Assembly (NCBI GenBank): GCA_025331565.1
Contig: JAFREQ010000012.1
Span: forward strand, 13,692,501 to 13,756,500
Direction: 5' to 3'
Length of the DNA: 64,000 bases
Source of the DNA: Holacanthus passer
Lineage: Eukaryota > Chordata > Actinopteri > Pomacanthidae
In this document: positions 1 to 14,639 of the stretch, piece by piece
Position numbering within the stretch: position 1 is the first letter of the stretch
How the letters are laid out: each line of letters opens with the position of its first letter
Translations under genes and position numbers: made by a program
The notes under the pieces: generated by a model
Seen by the model: only the letters and a program-made list of their open reading frames with translations
Told to the model about the DNA's origin: nothing
The model's database searches: none

Positions 1-902
1 CAATAATATATTTCCACCGATGCTGTTTGCTCTACAAAAAATTAAGAGAAATTGTTTAAAAAATCCTTCATTTAGGTGGTGTTGTTTTTTTTTGGTTTGT
101 GTGTGTGTGTGTGTGCGTGCTGGCAACCTTCTCTGTCCTGTGGAAGAACATATTGTTTTTCCACATAGTCATGTATCAATTGTGGTTATTGAATATAATC
201 AATGGGCAATTCACAATCATCGCTGCATCGATTAGCTGATAAATGGTGGTTGGATTAATCATCCGAAAAGATCCCGTGGTCGATGGCGTTGTCTTTCTTA
301 ACCTGACCGCTCAACCAGTGCAGCGGCCACACAGACCGAGGCTTCGCCGGCACAGACAGGACTTCAATAAGTGACAAAAGAGAAGTGATGAATTGATCAA
401 AAATGACCACAATGAAACGGACCTCTTGTGAGGCCACACATGTCCATTATGTGAGTGTGTCTGCGGGTTTGTGGTTGGAATACATCAAGGGCTCAGGGTC
501 AGAGTTCAGCTTCATCCCAGACTGATGACCCTGCAGACTGACTGACCTTTGGGGGTCTAGCAGCTGGGGGAGGAGGCAGCACAGTGGACCGGCCATGAGG
601 AGTTGTGGAAAGGGGGAAAAGATGGAATTAGAGGTGGTGAAATTTAGGATAGAAGGGAGGAAAGTAAGAGCGAGAAGAGGAAATCGGCAGGGGGAGAGAC
701 AGAGGTGGTTACCACGGTGGACCTTGAATACATCCTTGTGGTTTTTGTCCATCTATTCGGCCGCGGTCTCCCTTGGTTTTGGTGCTTGGCTCTGGTTCGA
801 AGCAGTGAATTAACACCTGACCCCAGCTTCTGACCCTACCCCCTTCCTCCTGCTACCCCCTCCAGATTAGCAAATATGTGCTATCTAGCCTGGACACACA
901 CT

Positions 903-935
<33 letters not shown>

Positions 936-3900
936 TCGGCAGCAGAGAATCACCATCACACATGTACACACACAGCTACTTAATGTATAGAGAGTAAAAA
1001 AGAACAATGCAGCGTGCGTACAATGTCCACACAACCTTTGCACATCCCATCGTCTGTCCACCATCCAATTCCCCCGAGTGAAGCCTCAGTGTGTCACTGC
1101 TTGTCACCGTAACGGTCAGTCTGTAATGACTACCTCCCCCCACACAATGACCAGGGAAGCAGACTCTCCCCCCACACGCTGACCCTCATCCATTTTACCT
1201 GCAGGACATAGCCTGGCGTCGGCCCCACTGCCACAGCTTTGGACCCCGGACATGTTCCCACCCTGGCACCCCGCCACACCCGTGACCTGGCTTTTGTCCA
1301 CAGCAGTTTACACCTGAACCCTTTTGATTTCTTTCCCCTTAACGTGAAAAAAGTGTGCTTATGCAGAGTGTTGAGCTCAGCAATTAAAGACTGTTTTGTC
1401 TGCTAAGGTGGTTTGATTTGAATTGTCAAAAGAGGCCTGCGGTCTGGAAAGTATTTGGAATTTTGTAAGATAAAACAGAATGAAAACAAAAAACATTGTC
1501 ACCTCAACCATCTTGTGGAACCAGTGGTTTACAGCTCCACGGCTGGAAGCAGCAGTGGTGGGAGCTTCTCTTTCATGTGGGTGCAAGGTTGTGATCGGTG
1601 CCAGTTTAACCAGGTTATAGGTATAAAACTGCTAAAATAAATTTTAAAAATTACGAGCATTTACCAGCTACACTTGCAGAAATTCACAGCTATTATATGG
1701 TTTAAAAAATGCAGCAGATGTATAAACAACATATGGTTATCTGAAATTCAGTTTACTAATATACCAGTTCACACCAAGCTGTGTAACAGAATTAGGACCA
1801 GGACAACAACAGTTTTATTTCTAAATCTGCTATAAAGCATCAACACTGCAAATTAATTTCTCTATATTTCAGCTTTGCAAATTTGCAGCTAATGTTTTCA
1901 TTGAGTATTTTTTTTTCATAATTCAGTCTTTAAAATGACAAATGCATATCACAATTTGCCAGACTCCAAAAAGATGTTATTTATTCTGATAATCTCTATA
2001 AAAATCAAATGCACATTTTACTGAATATTAGACCGAACTAAGGTTCATTTTTCATATTTATGAAGATTTAAACAGTAGGCATTTGGCTTTTTTCCCTTGT
2101 TAAATTATTAAAATGATTACAAATAATTACATTTATTTTCACGGCCAGAACCTGTTTTCTTTTCACTAACTGATGAATAAATCAGTGTTTCAGTGCTATT
2201 GTATTGGCCAAGGTTATAAGTGTAGTTATTGTGGTTATTCATCATAGGAGCCCTTTTCTTAAACCAATATTACCAGATGCCAGGACATTCTCTACATTGA
2301 TTGTGATGGATGCCAGGCAGGAGCAGTACCCACATATTTTTCTCACATGCCCAGCAGGAACCAAGCTCCTAATTCTCGACAGTGTTAGTGGCATGTGTTA
2401 CCCATTGAGCATCGCACGACCACATCCCTTCCCTCTCATCCCATCTCCCACAGCCTCCTCCAGGCTATTGTGCCGGATTGATGGCTGCTCCGGCCGATAG
2501 GTGAGGGGGGTCTCGGCCAGGCTGGTCAGCAGAATTTGTAGTGCCCACCCTCCACCTGTGAGTGTCAGCAGAGAGCAGCCGGTGTGTCTGGCTCGATTAG
2601 GTTTCCTACCTATCTTCCCACTGTGTCAGACAGAGGAGGAAGGCAGCAGAGAGGGGGAGAGCAGCGGGAAGTTGCCCAGAGGAGAGGGAGGACAACAGAG
2701 GAAGCAGGAAAAATACATCTTTTTATCCCTGCTCTCGCCGTCAAAAGCCCTGTACAGTTCCTCTTTCTGTGTCTCTTGCTCTGCTGTTTTCTCCTCCTCT
2801 ATCCCACCCTCCTCTCACTTTGTCCTTCTCTCACCCAAACCCCTAATCCTCCTCCTTTTACCCCACACTCATTCCTTAATCCTAAATCTCTTCTTCCCTC
2901 TCTACTAGCCCTTTTTCAATTGTTCTCCCTGTACCTCTCTGTTACCCACCTCCTCCCTCTTCCCCTTTCTGTCTATCGCATCTGAACATGCCACCTCTCA
3001 GCATAACCCTTTTACACACTCCAGATGACTGCAGCACACCTTATTTTCTCTCCTTCATCTCTTGAACCTTTTTTCTTTTTTTTTGCCTGTTTTTTCCCCC
3101 GTTGTTTTCTTTGTTATCATCCACACATCCTCTTTTTAAACCTACGCCTTCTCTTTTCATTACGTTGCTTACCTTAACGTCACTAACCTCACGGTCACAA
3201 TAGATGTCAGAATATAATTCATCAGAGCTTATTCCAAAATCCCTCTTGGATACAGGAACAATCACCTTTTGGTTGTCACAATGCACTTGCCAGTCTTTTT
3301 TTTTTTCCTGTCCCAAGCAAGCTCGAGCTCATACCAATTTTAGTCACTGCGGCCATTTTGTTGGATGTGATCAATTTTCTGTGATTTGGCCTCAGTGATT
3401 TCCAGTCCATCAGTTTCTCTGTTGTGTGAGGGTTCAGCCGTGTTGCCATGTATAGCTCAACGTTTTCAGCCTTTCCTGAGGAATATGAAGTTTCAGTTGT
3501 GGATAGTGGAGCATAATCATAGACTGATTTTTCCATTAGCAATTATATAACAAAATGACTGAATGTGATGAGCTTTTTTCCCTTGCAAGGTAATAAATGA
3601 AATGAAAAAAAAGGCTAAATTGATGTTACAACCACGGTGAAAAACTGCTTTCACTTCCACGGTTCGACTTTTTTGTTGTTAGAGTGGGCTGTAATTTCAC
3701 CCCTGAGTTTAACCACACAATGTTTCACAAATAGTGTTTCCGTGCCACCTCAGCACTGCTCATATTATTCAGATAACAAGAGAGCCTCTGTCATGTCCTA
3801 CAAAATAGGATATGTTTTCTTAATCTGTCAATGGCTCCGACCCTGAAAGACTTCATTTTGGCTGAGCAATGAAAGGCTCAAAAACATCAATGTGGCTGAG

Positions 3901-6900
3901 CAGGATAAGAAGAAAGAGCCATATTCCAAGTCTGTATCACATTCCCTCCATATCCTCCTATTTGTATGGTGCAGATATTGGGTTTCAAGCGAGAAATCAG
4001 GATTGCGTTCTCCCAGAATGGCAGCATCCGTCTGTTGAAGTGGAATAGGAATGTTATACGGAACCAATGCATCTGGACTTGCCTGGACATCTCAACAATA
4101 CCGCTTCACACTTTTCTCTCTCTCTCCCGCTCTATCCCTCTGTGTCTCTCTCTCAATAAGTTTCTCGCTCACCATCTCCATCATAACCACAACAGTGTGG
4201 AGGAAGAGGTGTGGATTAGGCCTAAATGTAGAGTCATGTCGGCCGAGCCATGACTGTCTGCCTCTCATGCTCGGTCCACCATGGAAATAAAGTCTGTGAA
4301 GAGAAGAAAAGGGAAGGAAAAAAAAAACAAGAAAACAAAATCCACTCTACTTCATACGCCTCTCACTTCCATTCCCTTTCTGCGTTTAACGTGTAAAAGG
4401 ATTGCTGAGAGGATGTCAAGAAGCGAGGAAAAAAAGAGATAGGAAAAGACAGACAGTTATCCTTGCTTTGCCTCGCCTGTCACACTACAATGTGCATGGT
4501 TGATAACTAATTCAAACAACATGCATGGGCCGGGTTTAGCTTTTCAAATAGCTTGTACGTGTGAATGCGATTTAAAGGATGTTTTTTATGCAGCTGCCTG
4601 TGGATGATCAATGCTGTTCCTCTTGTCATGCTGTGGGAATATCACATTGGTATACAGTAATTCAGGGCTAGGCAGAGGGAACGTTTTGCATTGTCTATGG
4701 ATAAGGTTTGGTTTGCAGAGTGTGATGTATATGGATGGGGTTTGGGGCTTTATTGTAGTCCGTAGCTGTCAGTGCAGAGAAGAGAGCAGTCTCAGCACTG
4801 CAGACAGTGATTTCACCGATGTACAGTCGCTGCTTTTGCCTCCTGCCTTTTTTCCCTTCACTCATCCTATTTTCAGCCTTTCATTTTTTACACAAGGGGA
4901 AAATGAGGAAGAACAAAACCAACATATGAAAACTAAAACATGACAGAGAGGGGAGGGGGGAGGGAGGGGAGGAGGAACAGAGGAAGGAGAGGCAATCTCA
5001 GAAAACAAGAGGGCTTTCAAAAGTAAGGGATGAAAGCTAGTCAGGCTGTTATTTTTGAAAAATGATCCTTGTGTAGTGCTCCTCTTAAGAGCCAGGTACA
5101 TATTATTTTATCTTCCTGAGGAGACTCAGTGAGGTGTTTTGGCACCAAAAAAACTCAGCAATGGCTTTTTTTAAGTTGCGCAATTTATTGTCCTTAATGT
5201 GATTTTTGACAGACATATTTTAAATCACTTATCAGCTTCTCTGTGAAATGTTTCTCAAATGAGCTGTGTGCATTACATGCCGTATGTGAGAAGATAACTC
5301 ATGGAGCCCTGAAATTTCTCCTGTTTATTACCACAATATCTTGACAACCGGTTATTTTAAAATCTCTTTTATATGTCATATTTATATATGAGTGCCAGCA
5401 TGTCACACGCAAACACACACTCTCCCTCTCTAACACGCACTCTTTCCTTAACGGAGGCTGGCGATGGCTGGCCAGTGGCTGAAACCTGACTTAGAGTGAA
5501 GCTGGCGTCCACACAGAGTCATTTTGAGTCCCCCCTTTGACCCTTAAAGCCAGGGATCCCAGAGAAAAGATGAGGCACGTGATTTGATGTGATGTGATGT
5601 TGGACTGGAGAGGAGAGTGAGGCTGAAAAAAATCTAAGTGGCTCCTGGCTGCAACTGAATCAGAGGACATTGTCGAAGTCGTTGCTCAGTCTAATTGTTA
5701 AACACTTTATGGCTGCTACTGCTGGTCGGAGTGATGCTTTCTTAATCACACCAGTGGGCAAGACGTGTATAAAAGACAACCATATTCTTTTGGGAATATT
5801 TGTAATGTTACATGATATTTTGTAAGATTTACAATGAATGTTTCTGCCTTTTAACCACAGCTTCCACTTTGTTTGTGTCCAAAAACTGAAGGAATTTCAC
5901 TCCTCGTTACAGCAGATGTATGTATAGGAATGTACCTCTGTATGTGTATGTGTGTGTGTGTGTGTTCAACACGTGTCTCCCGTATCAATAGGTTAATAGC
6001 TGAGATGTCAGTTTCAGTGACTGGCTGATTAGTTGTGTGTTCACTAATCCACACTGGGGCGGGGAACTATTGGCTTTCCCATTGATTTTAGCGTGGTGAG
6101 CAGGCAGAAGATAGAGAGAGGGGAGATCTATTGATTGACCCCAAATTAGCCCCCCCCCACCACCGCCCACCAACCCGTTCTGCTGTTTCCGCACTTAGCC
6201 CCAGCTTCCTCATTGGGTGCCCGGGCCGACAAACATTCGGTATGATTGGGCGCTTCAACTGGGAGAGAAATGTCTCCTCTTTGATGTCGCTGATTTGGAA
6301 GTGTTGGTTGTCAGTTGATTGGCAGTCTGGTGAGGATGAGTGCTACACTGTACTGTGTCCGACCATAGGGAGCAGCTGGTTTGTATGCCTTTGATGAACC
6401 AAATAGCGCCACTTCCAGAGGGAGGGTATTACTTTTGTGTTTCTGATCACAAACCGTAACCTTATTTGTAACCCTCAGCTCTGTTACATGTGTCTTTTTC
6501 TTTCCGGAACAAACGCCGGAATATTCATATGAAAAGTGTGGACGAGAAATCCGGCTGTGTCCTTCCACCCGCATCCCTCAACTTTTTCCTCCTCTCCTCT
6601 GTTGTCCTTCATGACTGTCACCCCACTGCATCATATTCTTCCTTTTTACTGTTCTTTATCTCCATTGCTGTCCCTCGCTCCCTGCATTTCTCCGCCCCTC
6701 CCTCCAATCCTGCTTTCCTTGGGTCTAAGCTTTGAGCTTTCTCTCCTGAGCCTTTCCTTCCCATATATCACTCCATCTCATCCCTCTCTGTCTGCCTCTG
6801 ATATTCCTCTTTAGGCCTCCCTCTCTCCGTCTCTCCCCTCTCTCCCCTGTGTCTATGTAAGCAAGAGAGAGAAGGTTGTTAAACATTTTTCTTCCCTCTT

Positions 6901-9276
6901 AATTGTTTTGACTGGGCCGATTGGCATCCCGATTAGGCCCATTGATTTCCTGGCGCTAAGTGCATTGATTTTTAAATTTCTTATTGATCCCCGCTCTAAA
7001 TCTCCTGCACACTCACTCACACAGTCTCACCGTTCGCAGGGGCAGAGATGGAGAAAAGGATTGAGAAGAGAGGGAGAGGGAAAAGGAAAGGCATTGGTGT
7101 TAGGTAAATACACTGACCGGTGACAGTGTAGTGAATTAACAGAGTGAGAGGAGAAGAAGAAGAGCAGGAGGTGAGGAGGGAAAACAGAGTTATGAGCTGT
7201 GAGGGGAGGTCGGCTTCCCATTACAGCGCAGGCAGATACATGAAGGGAAGAAACAAAAGAGCAAGCAACACTGAGAGATAAACTATTTTTAAGCCATTAC
7301 GCCAAATCTATAATATATTGTCATGATTTAGGCCTTTTTAACCTTAACACGTCTGGCAGTAACCCAACTGAAAAGCAGTAAAATGTAAAGAGAATCAATA
7401 ATTTTGTAATTATCACAAGCATCAAGAGGGACTGGCAGCGCGTTGCCGAGCTGGTAGCCGCCCGGATGGAACATGTTCATCTGTGAAGAATGAGTCGCTT
7501 TATGGGTGAACAGAGGTTTATGAGGGATAGACAGATATTGGAAATGTCAGAGATGGAATGGAGTGTTTTGTCTTTGCCTTGCTATTTCACATGGTCTGCA
7601 GAGCCTACTGGAGACGTGTGTGTGTTATTTCTGGCTTATGACTGTGTTAGGCTTTAGAGGCCCGCTGGACTCCGAATCTTACATGCCCACTGGTGTTTCT
7701 CTGAAGGTGGTGGACCTAATTGGCTGTATCCGAGTCTGTGTATGTGTGTGCGTGCGCACATCTCTGTGCATGCTTGAGTGCATGTGTGTGTGTGTGCATG
7801 CGACCTAAACTATAAGCGGACTAAGCTATGCCTCCTTTCACGTGTGCACAAGAACATACGTGTGATTTTTACATCTGTTTGTATGTTGTGTGCGTCTATG
7901 TGTGCATTTGACCTTTTCTTGGCTTAAGTGTTGAGGCTCAAATTCAGACATTCAGTTGATAGCATTTTCTTTTTATAGCCTCCATACTTGACCAAATTGT
8001 GCTAACCTTTTCTAAAGTCATTTGCTGCTTTTCTGTCTCTGCGTGCAGTTGAGTGCCTTGCACAACACACAATATATGGACCATATGTAGCATTACTGTG
8101 TTGCAATTACAATTTACTCTTCGTAGATCCACTTAAGATAAGTGCTTTCAAATGGCAAGCAAGAAAAAGCAACTATTGTCAGCAACACGGAGAGGAAAAA
8201 CTTCAATACCACTATCGTCATCAGAGATAATGTAATGCTGCTCTGCAGTGACATTAAATGTATGATGTTTTAAAGAGTGCTCTTTAATGGCTGCATTATA
8301 ATGGTGAAGCTGGCAATGATAGTGATGATGATGATACTGACAGAGGAGACTGTTTAGCTTAAGCTTTCAGTGTTTACATTCTCTACTGACCGTTTGCATC
8401 TGCTGAAAATGTAAAATAACATATTATTTCATAGCAGAGTGTGTGTTGGCTAGACAATGAGAGATAAAGTGTTTAAAATGCATACGCTGGGCCGAGCTGC
8501 TGTTTGCCTTGTAGCGATGGGGCCTATGTTTGCTCTGGTGATAGGGATGGCCTTACAGCGCACGCTCTCACACACACATGCACACGGACACACACACGCA
8601 TGGATAAAAGAGTAAGCGTCTTTACTTATGTGAGATTAGACATATACAAACACACACACATGCTGGCTCCCGCAGACAATAAGGCTCAAACTGCCTGATG
8701 GTCAATCTTACTGACTGTTTTTTTAAATGAGAAGTAGGAACCTGCCGACTCAGCACACACACACACACAACCACATCTGACACACGGACATGCCCCTCTC
8801 AGCTCATGCACATATACGCACACGATAAAGAGACAGATACACACACACAACACAGTGACACACTCGCACCCATACGCTGTCCTTGGGCTCACAGACACCT
8901 TTCACACACTCACAGAGATGGACACACGCTTCGTCCAATACACACTCAAAATGTAACCTTGACCTGTTGTCCTCATAGCCTGCAGTCTCATACATACTTC
9001 ATCTGTTCACTCAGGGATGTCACATACACACACACACTGAGATACACTGTTGAGCACATATTGATCATATAGATGTTTAAAAAACACAAAGTCATATCAA
9101 TGTTCATGTGAAGAGTTTTGTCAAAAAGTGTGAGATTTGAAAAAGATAACACCTCCACCTCTAAAATAAATGATGGCACACATTTCAGGAAAAGTAAGTG
9201 GTGTCTTGAAATATCTAAATTAAGGATAGGATCATTTGAACAGACATAATCCTATGTATTTTAAGAGATATGACTT

Positions 9277-9592
9277 GGGCTGCGACAAACAATTATTTTC
9301 ATTGTGCAGTGCTTTATAGATCGGTGTGATCTCTTTAAAAAATGGTGAAAAAAAGAATTTCTGAAAGTCAAAGGTGACGTCTTCAAACATCTTGTTTTGT
9401 CCGACCAACAGACCGACACTCAAAAATATTCAGTTTGCAAGGATATAAAAAAGAGAAAAGCAGGAAATATTTGCTTGTGAGAAGTTGGAACCAGAAAATG
9501 TTGTCATTCTTTCTTGAAATGACTCAAGCGATGTTAAAATTATTTCCGTTCAATTTACGGTCAGTTGACTAATCGAGTAATCGTTGCAGCCC
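9277..9592 (+). mobile_element. Non-autonomous DNA transposon (MITE), teleost type
   Basis: Begins GGGCTGCGACAAACAATTAT and ends CGAGTAATCGTTGCAGCCC. The termini are inverted (GGGCTGCGAC versus GTTGCAGCCC, one mismatch). The interior has the sequence familiar from a very abundant teleost repeat family (TCAAAGGTGACGTCTTCAAA, TTGTTTTGTCCGACC, ATATTCAGTTTGCAAGGATA, GAAGTTGGAACCAG). It has no coding capacity. Flanks TATGACTT and TATTAATG are weakly similar, as a degraded 8-bp hAT-type target duplication would be, but the superfamily is uncertain. Confidence 0.8.
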
Positions 9593-10734
9593 TATTAATG
9601 AATTTGAGATTTTCGTGTCTCACGAAATGAAACCACGGCTCCTCGTATTCATCCAAATGTGTCTATAGAATTAGAGCAGATACAGGCCTACTCAGTGATG
9701 AATTTCACTGTCAAAATAAATCTCTCGCCATGGACTTCCAGCGTGTGTCGCACTCTGATAATTTCCACAATATCCTCTGCAACCCCCAGGGGCAGATTTT
9801 TTTTTCCCCTCCTATTTCTCTCTCCATCTTCTCCTGTTTGTTTCTATCCCTGTAAAATGCTGGTTGCTTTGCTGAAATACTGCAGTGCTTTATCTGCCCT
9901 CTTTTTCCTCCCTTTAGCCCCCTCCCACTCTTTTTCCTCCCCTCTCAGTCTTTCTCTCCCCTGGATGGGTTGGGTGTACAAGGTGCCCCCCCCCCCTTTT
10001 TTATTTTAGTTGTTGTTGTTGTTGAGGATGGTGGTAGAGGGGGGAGTAAGGGTGGGTGGACGGGTGAGGCGGAGAGGGGAGGGGATGGTAGCAGAAGCAG
10101 CCGGGACCCAATGACGTGGGTGCGACATGTAACCGTGGCGCAGGAGAGGAAATCAATACATGAAAGGATGAGGAGCACTGGGGTGGATTACCGTCTGGGG
10201 CCCTGGCTACTGGAGGGATGGAGGGAGGTGGAGGGGGTGTAGATGAGGCCTGGGGGGGTTGGAGGGTGTGCGTATGTATGTGTGTATGTGGAGGGGGGGG
10301 CAGGAGGGATATGGAGGGCAAGAGGCCAGATTGTCCAGTCCCCTCTCTCCTGCATCCCCTCCCCTGACCAAGTGCTGTTTGAATCTTGACCCCTCCCATC
10401 AACCCTCCCTTGGCTTCTAAACACTGCTCAGCACCGGTAGGCTGCCATAGGTGAACCTTCGGCTCGACGCACACGCTCACACACACACACACGCAAGTGC
10501 AGTGGACTCTATAATGTTGAGTGAATACATAGACGGTTATGGCCACTGTGCGCTAACACTGCTGATAACCCTACACTATCTGTATGGGGAATAATCGCCT
10601 GATATTACCAGTGTAAATTAAAGAGCCCCAGAGAGATTGTGTGTATATGTGTGTTCCCCTGTGTGTGTATGCATTTATGTGTCTGCGAGGTGAGTTTGCC
10701 GGCATGTAAGTCTTCAGCAGGGTGCGTCCGCAGC

Positions 10735-10870
10735 ACTGCCACAAACCCAGATAATAAATATCTATAATAAATATCATTATTATTGGGCCAATCTCCCCCA
10801 ATAACAGAGCCTCGGTGAAAGATGGCACGAGGGACTGAGCTGGATATTGGCAATATATCAGCATTGATTA
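10735..10870. promoter_or_regulatory. Candidate regulatory block with inverted CCAAT motifs
   Basis: Contains an AATAAATATC duplication and then TTATTGGGCCAATCT and CCCCCAATAACAG, giving an inverted repeat TTATTGGG / CCCAATAA with CCAAT boxes on both strands. The function is inferred. Confidence 0.22.
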
Positions 10871-11819
10871 TTGAGAGTGCTGACAGAGAGAGGGAGGCAA
10901 AGTTAATAAAAACTAATAAAAAAGACAAGGAATACAGAAAGAACAAGGGCTTTAGCTGGATCAGCTGCTTGTACGCTAAAGGAAAGGGAGAGAAGGGAAA
11001 GTGGAGGGCTGCAGGGAGTGAAAGGAAGGAGATAGTGGTGTACAGTCACGGTTTGTGTATGTGTGTATGTTGTTGTATTTTCTGTCTCAGCTTGTGTATC
11101 TGTATGTGAGTGTGTATCTGAATTTAAGTTTTATCACTCTTGGTGTGCATGTGGGACTTTTTTTGTGTGGCTGTGAATTGGCACCGACATCTACATGGAG
11201 GCACACACAGTTGTGTTTCCATCACTTCAGAGAACATTACATTGGCATTACATTCATTTCCTGGAGACTTAACCCGAACCTGAACCATAACCACTGCTTG
11301 CCTCATCTCAACCCAACTCGTCACCCTAAAACGTATTGATTTACATTACGGGGACTTGCATTTTTGTCCGCATAAGGAAGGAGAGTCTCCACAATATGAC
11401 TGTGTAAACAGATTTATGTCCCCACAACACAAGTAATCCACGTCCACACACACACACAGCTCACCTTTTCTTCTCCTGCATGTGTTTCTTCTTGGATTGA
11501 TTGAATCTTGGTTGGATCTGAACTCTGTGGTTGGGATCCAAAGCCTGTGCAACCTTGCCATTGGCACGAACCGAGATGCACAAACAATACTTACACAGTC
11601 ACCCACACACACTGGCAAAGACACCAACAAACAAACCTCATAAAAGCCCATGCATCATATCCATATTATCTTGACAAATCTATACATCATGTCAGAGCAT
11701 GGCTTTATGTGAATATTGCATTTTGCTACGTGTTATTGGTGTGTGTGTGCAGAGAGGATATGAGAATAGTGCGTTGGCCCTTCGTGCTGCTGGCTTGAAA
11801 TGGGACAGGGCGACAGTGA

Positions 11820-11945
11820 GAGAGTGTTGTCCATTCTAATAGGGCCTTGTTAGGCCGCTGACAGAGCCAGTAACGCCACTGTTGGCTGCTATTGATTCCC
11901 GACCGACGCCGTTATTGATGAGTGAGAATTTAATTCAACCAGCTC
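11820..11945. promoter_or_regulatory. Candidate conserved non-coding block
   Basis: Contains CTAATAGGGCCTTGTTAGGC, TGCTATTGATTCCCGACC and GAGAATTTAATTC. It is free of simple repeats and stands out between TG- and CA-rich flanks, about 5 kb upstream of exon 1a. Confidence 0.22.
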
Positions 11946-13453
11946 GTTTGTCAACATGACATCACCATTTAACTACGACCATGACATGGATGCGAACACC
12001 CGCGGATGAGCTGGGTCACACACACACAGAAAGGTGGACAAGGAACAACTGCGCAAGCACACACACACACACACAACCAATTTTCACACACACACATGCA
12101 GTCTGATAGAAAAAGCTGTTTCATGGAGGTAAAAGAGTCTCAACCTGCTGTTGCCTTTGCATCTTCTGCATCATTTACAATAGAATAATTTTGTTACAAT
12201 ATTCAAACACTGTGTTTTCAACCAGTTAAATCAATCATTCAGAATGAACAACAGGCAATTACCAAGAGTGCAATAAACTATATGACTAATGCATGGCCCA
12301 TGTTATGACTAATGTATAGCCTAAGGATACTTCTGGCTCTTTCTGATTGGATAAATATTTCATGCCACATTCTGACCTAAAGCACATGACAGGGAAAACA
12401 TGCTGTGGTGAAGAATTGAACAAATTGTTTTCTATGAATAAATTTGTTTTTAACTAGTACAGGAGAGAAAAACCACGTCACCAAACCACCATCTGCAAAT
12501 AAAGCACTTTTTTAAAAGCAGGCTAACATTACTTTTTTTTTTTTTATTAAAGCATTACATCAATGTGTAAATGCATCTGATCAATACTGAATAACAATTG
12601 TCAGCATAAAAAAATATTAATGACAATAAATAAATTACTAATTGTTCCCATTTGCCATCTATTCAAAGAAAAGCAAGGAAAGGTTGCAACATTTTATTAA
12701 ATTTGCAATTTAGCAGTTACATTTCATACATTAATGATGATGTGGAAGAATTGTAATAAAATACCAGGTAATAGACGGAATTTCCATATGTTAACAAATG
12801 CTACAACAAATTAAAAGTACATTTCGCAGCATGAGCAAATTCTCAAGTAATATAGTTCCTACTCTAAGTCTCCTTAGCTCTCTAAAATTGGCAGAGGATA
12901 AATATTGAAATTGTGACATTATGACTAAATTTTAAATTTATGTAATTTTTGCAAAAGCACAGCACATAATGTTAAAAGTGATAGAAATGCAATACTGTAA
13001 ATAAAAGCCATATTAATTTTGTAATTTGTAGAAAAACAGTGTGACCAGTCTTGTGTAGAAAGAAAATACAGATTTGCAAAGGGAACTCGTGTGGAAATGT
13101 AATTTTGCTTTTTATTTCTGTGATGATAAGAATATTGCACATCCAATAAACAATAATCATCCCTAATCACTGGACTTTACTGCTCGTATCCAGTATCCAA
13201 TATTACATCCATTACAGTATTTCTCTATCTGAAGAAACAGAGGCAAAGCGCGAGAGAGAGAGAGACAATTTTGGAAGAGCATTTTTCAATACAGCAGGGT
13301 GGAAGATACAGCCTAGAAAACAATGGAACCAGCTATATATCTCTGTATGGATTGGGAGGCTTGATAGGGAGGGAGGTGGACAATCAGGACCGTGTGGGCC
13401 CCCAATGAGAGTGGTCCAGCAGGGGTTATTGGCTGGAGCGGCCCCCCAGGGGA

Positions 13454-13454
13454 G

Positions 13455-13498
<44 letters not shown>

Positions 13499-13512
13499 AT
13501 TTCTCTCTCTCT
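13454..13512. repeat. (CT)n microsatellite
   Basis: About 59 bp of CT with TTT and TAT interruptions. Confidence 0.95.
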
Positions 13513-14639
13513 GGACCCATGGGTCTCTCCGGGTCCCTGGGGAGCAAAACTGTAGAGACCGAGTCGCTGCAGGGGCCCTATAGGCACCAAGCGAGAAACA
13601 CACTGAGGGGGGCAGTCCGCTGAATTTAGGTGGTCGGTTCTAGACACAGACAGACAGATGGACAGAATCAAAGATAAACGAGATAGATGTCATCTCCAGG
13701 TATCATAGCCTTTGTGTTCTGTGGTGTTGAGTGTGTGTTTTACTTGTCTACCTGTATGAGAGACAAGAAGCCTGTCAGAGAGAGAGAGAGAGTTTGTTTC
13801 TAAAAGTTTGACATCTACCGTAGGATAATGATGTTCAAGCATCTGAAATCCATGTGCAGGTGTTTTGATGCTGGTGTCTTTTTTTTTTTTTACATGTGTG
13901 ACTACATGGGTGATACTTTTTCTTTTATGTTACCTTTGTGTCAGATGGAGGAAAAAGAAGAGTTTGCTCAGAAGAGTGCGTGGAGGACGAAGGGGTGGAT
14001 GCTGTAGGTGTTAGCATCCCTCCTCCTCCTCCTCACCTCCCCATCCTCCTCTACCCCTCCAACACCATCTTATTTTCCCCTCCTTCAATCTCACACACCC
14101 TCCCTCCATTCCTCTCTTCCACAGACGTGCACAACCACACTACATTCTACAAGAAATAATTGCTTTTGTCTGGAAGGAGTGTAGGGAGGAGGGAAAGGGG
14201 GCGCGCATGGCTCCCTCTGTGGAGAGAAGGGGGTCTTTGAAGGACAACTAGTCACTTCTCCCTTCCCTCCTTCTTTCTCCACTCTCCTCTTCTCGCCTCA
14301 CCTCCCTTCCCCTCCTTCTCTCTCATTTGCTTCCCCACCTTGCTCCTTCCCATCAGTTCTCCTCCTCTCCTCTCCTTCCTCGCTCTCCATCCCTCTCCTC
14401 CTGCCTCCCTCTCCCTCCTCTCCCTCACTGGACCTGCGGATGTCATCTGTCATACGTGAAGCAGAGGGAGAAGGACAATAAAACCTGGTTGTCTACTACA
14501 GAGGATGACACATTTTTCATAATTAAGAATATGCCAGTTTAGTGTGCAGCACACATTTCTTGGCAATTTCCTTGGCTGTTGACCAGTGAGAAAATCATAA
14601 CAGTGATGATGATGGCAAATGCATTTATTTCATGAGCAA

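Noticed and set aside
1867..1885. TTGCAAATTTGCAG as an octamer site
   Set aside because: A near match only; neither strand gives the full ATGCAAAT.
10001..10546. A 181-aa minus-strand ORF
   Set aside because: Composed of HTHTHT, CVCVSV and proline runs from simple repeats. No recognisable protein features.
12925..13170. Small minus-strand ORF with a hydrophobic C-terminal segment
   Set aside because: It lies in AT-rich DNA where such frames and apparent membrane segments arise by chance. No homologue recognised, no splice or promoter context.
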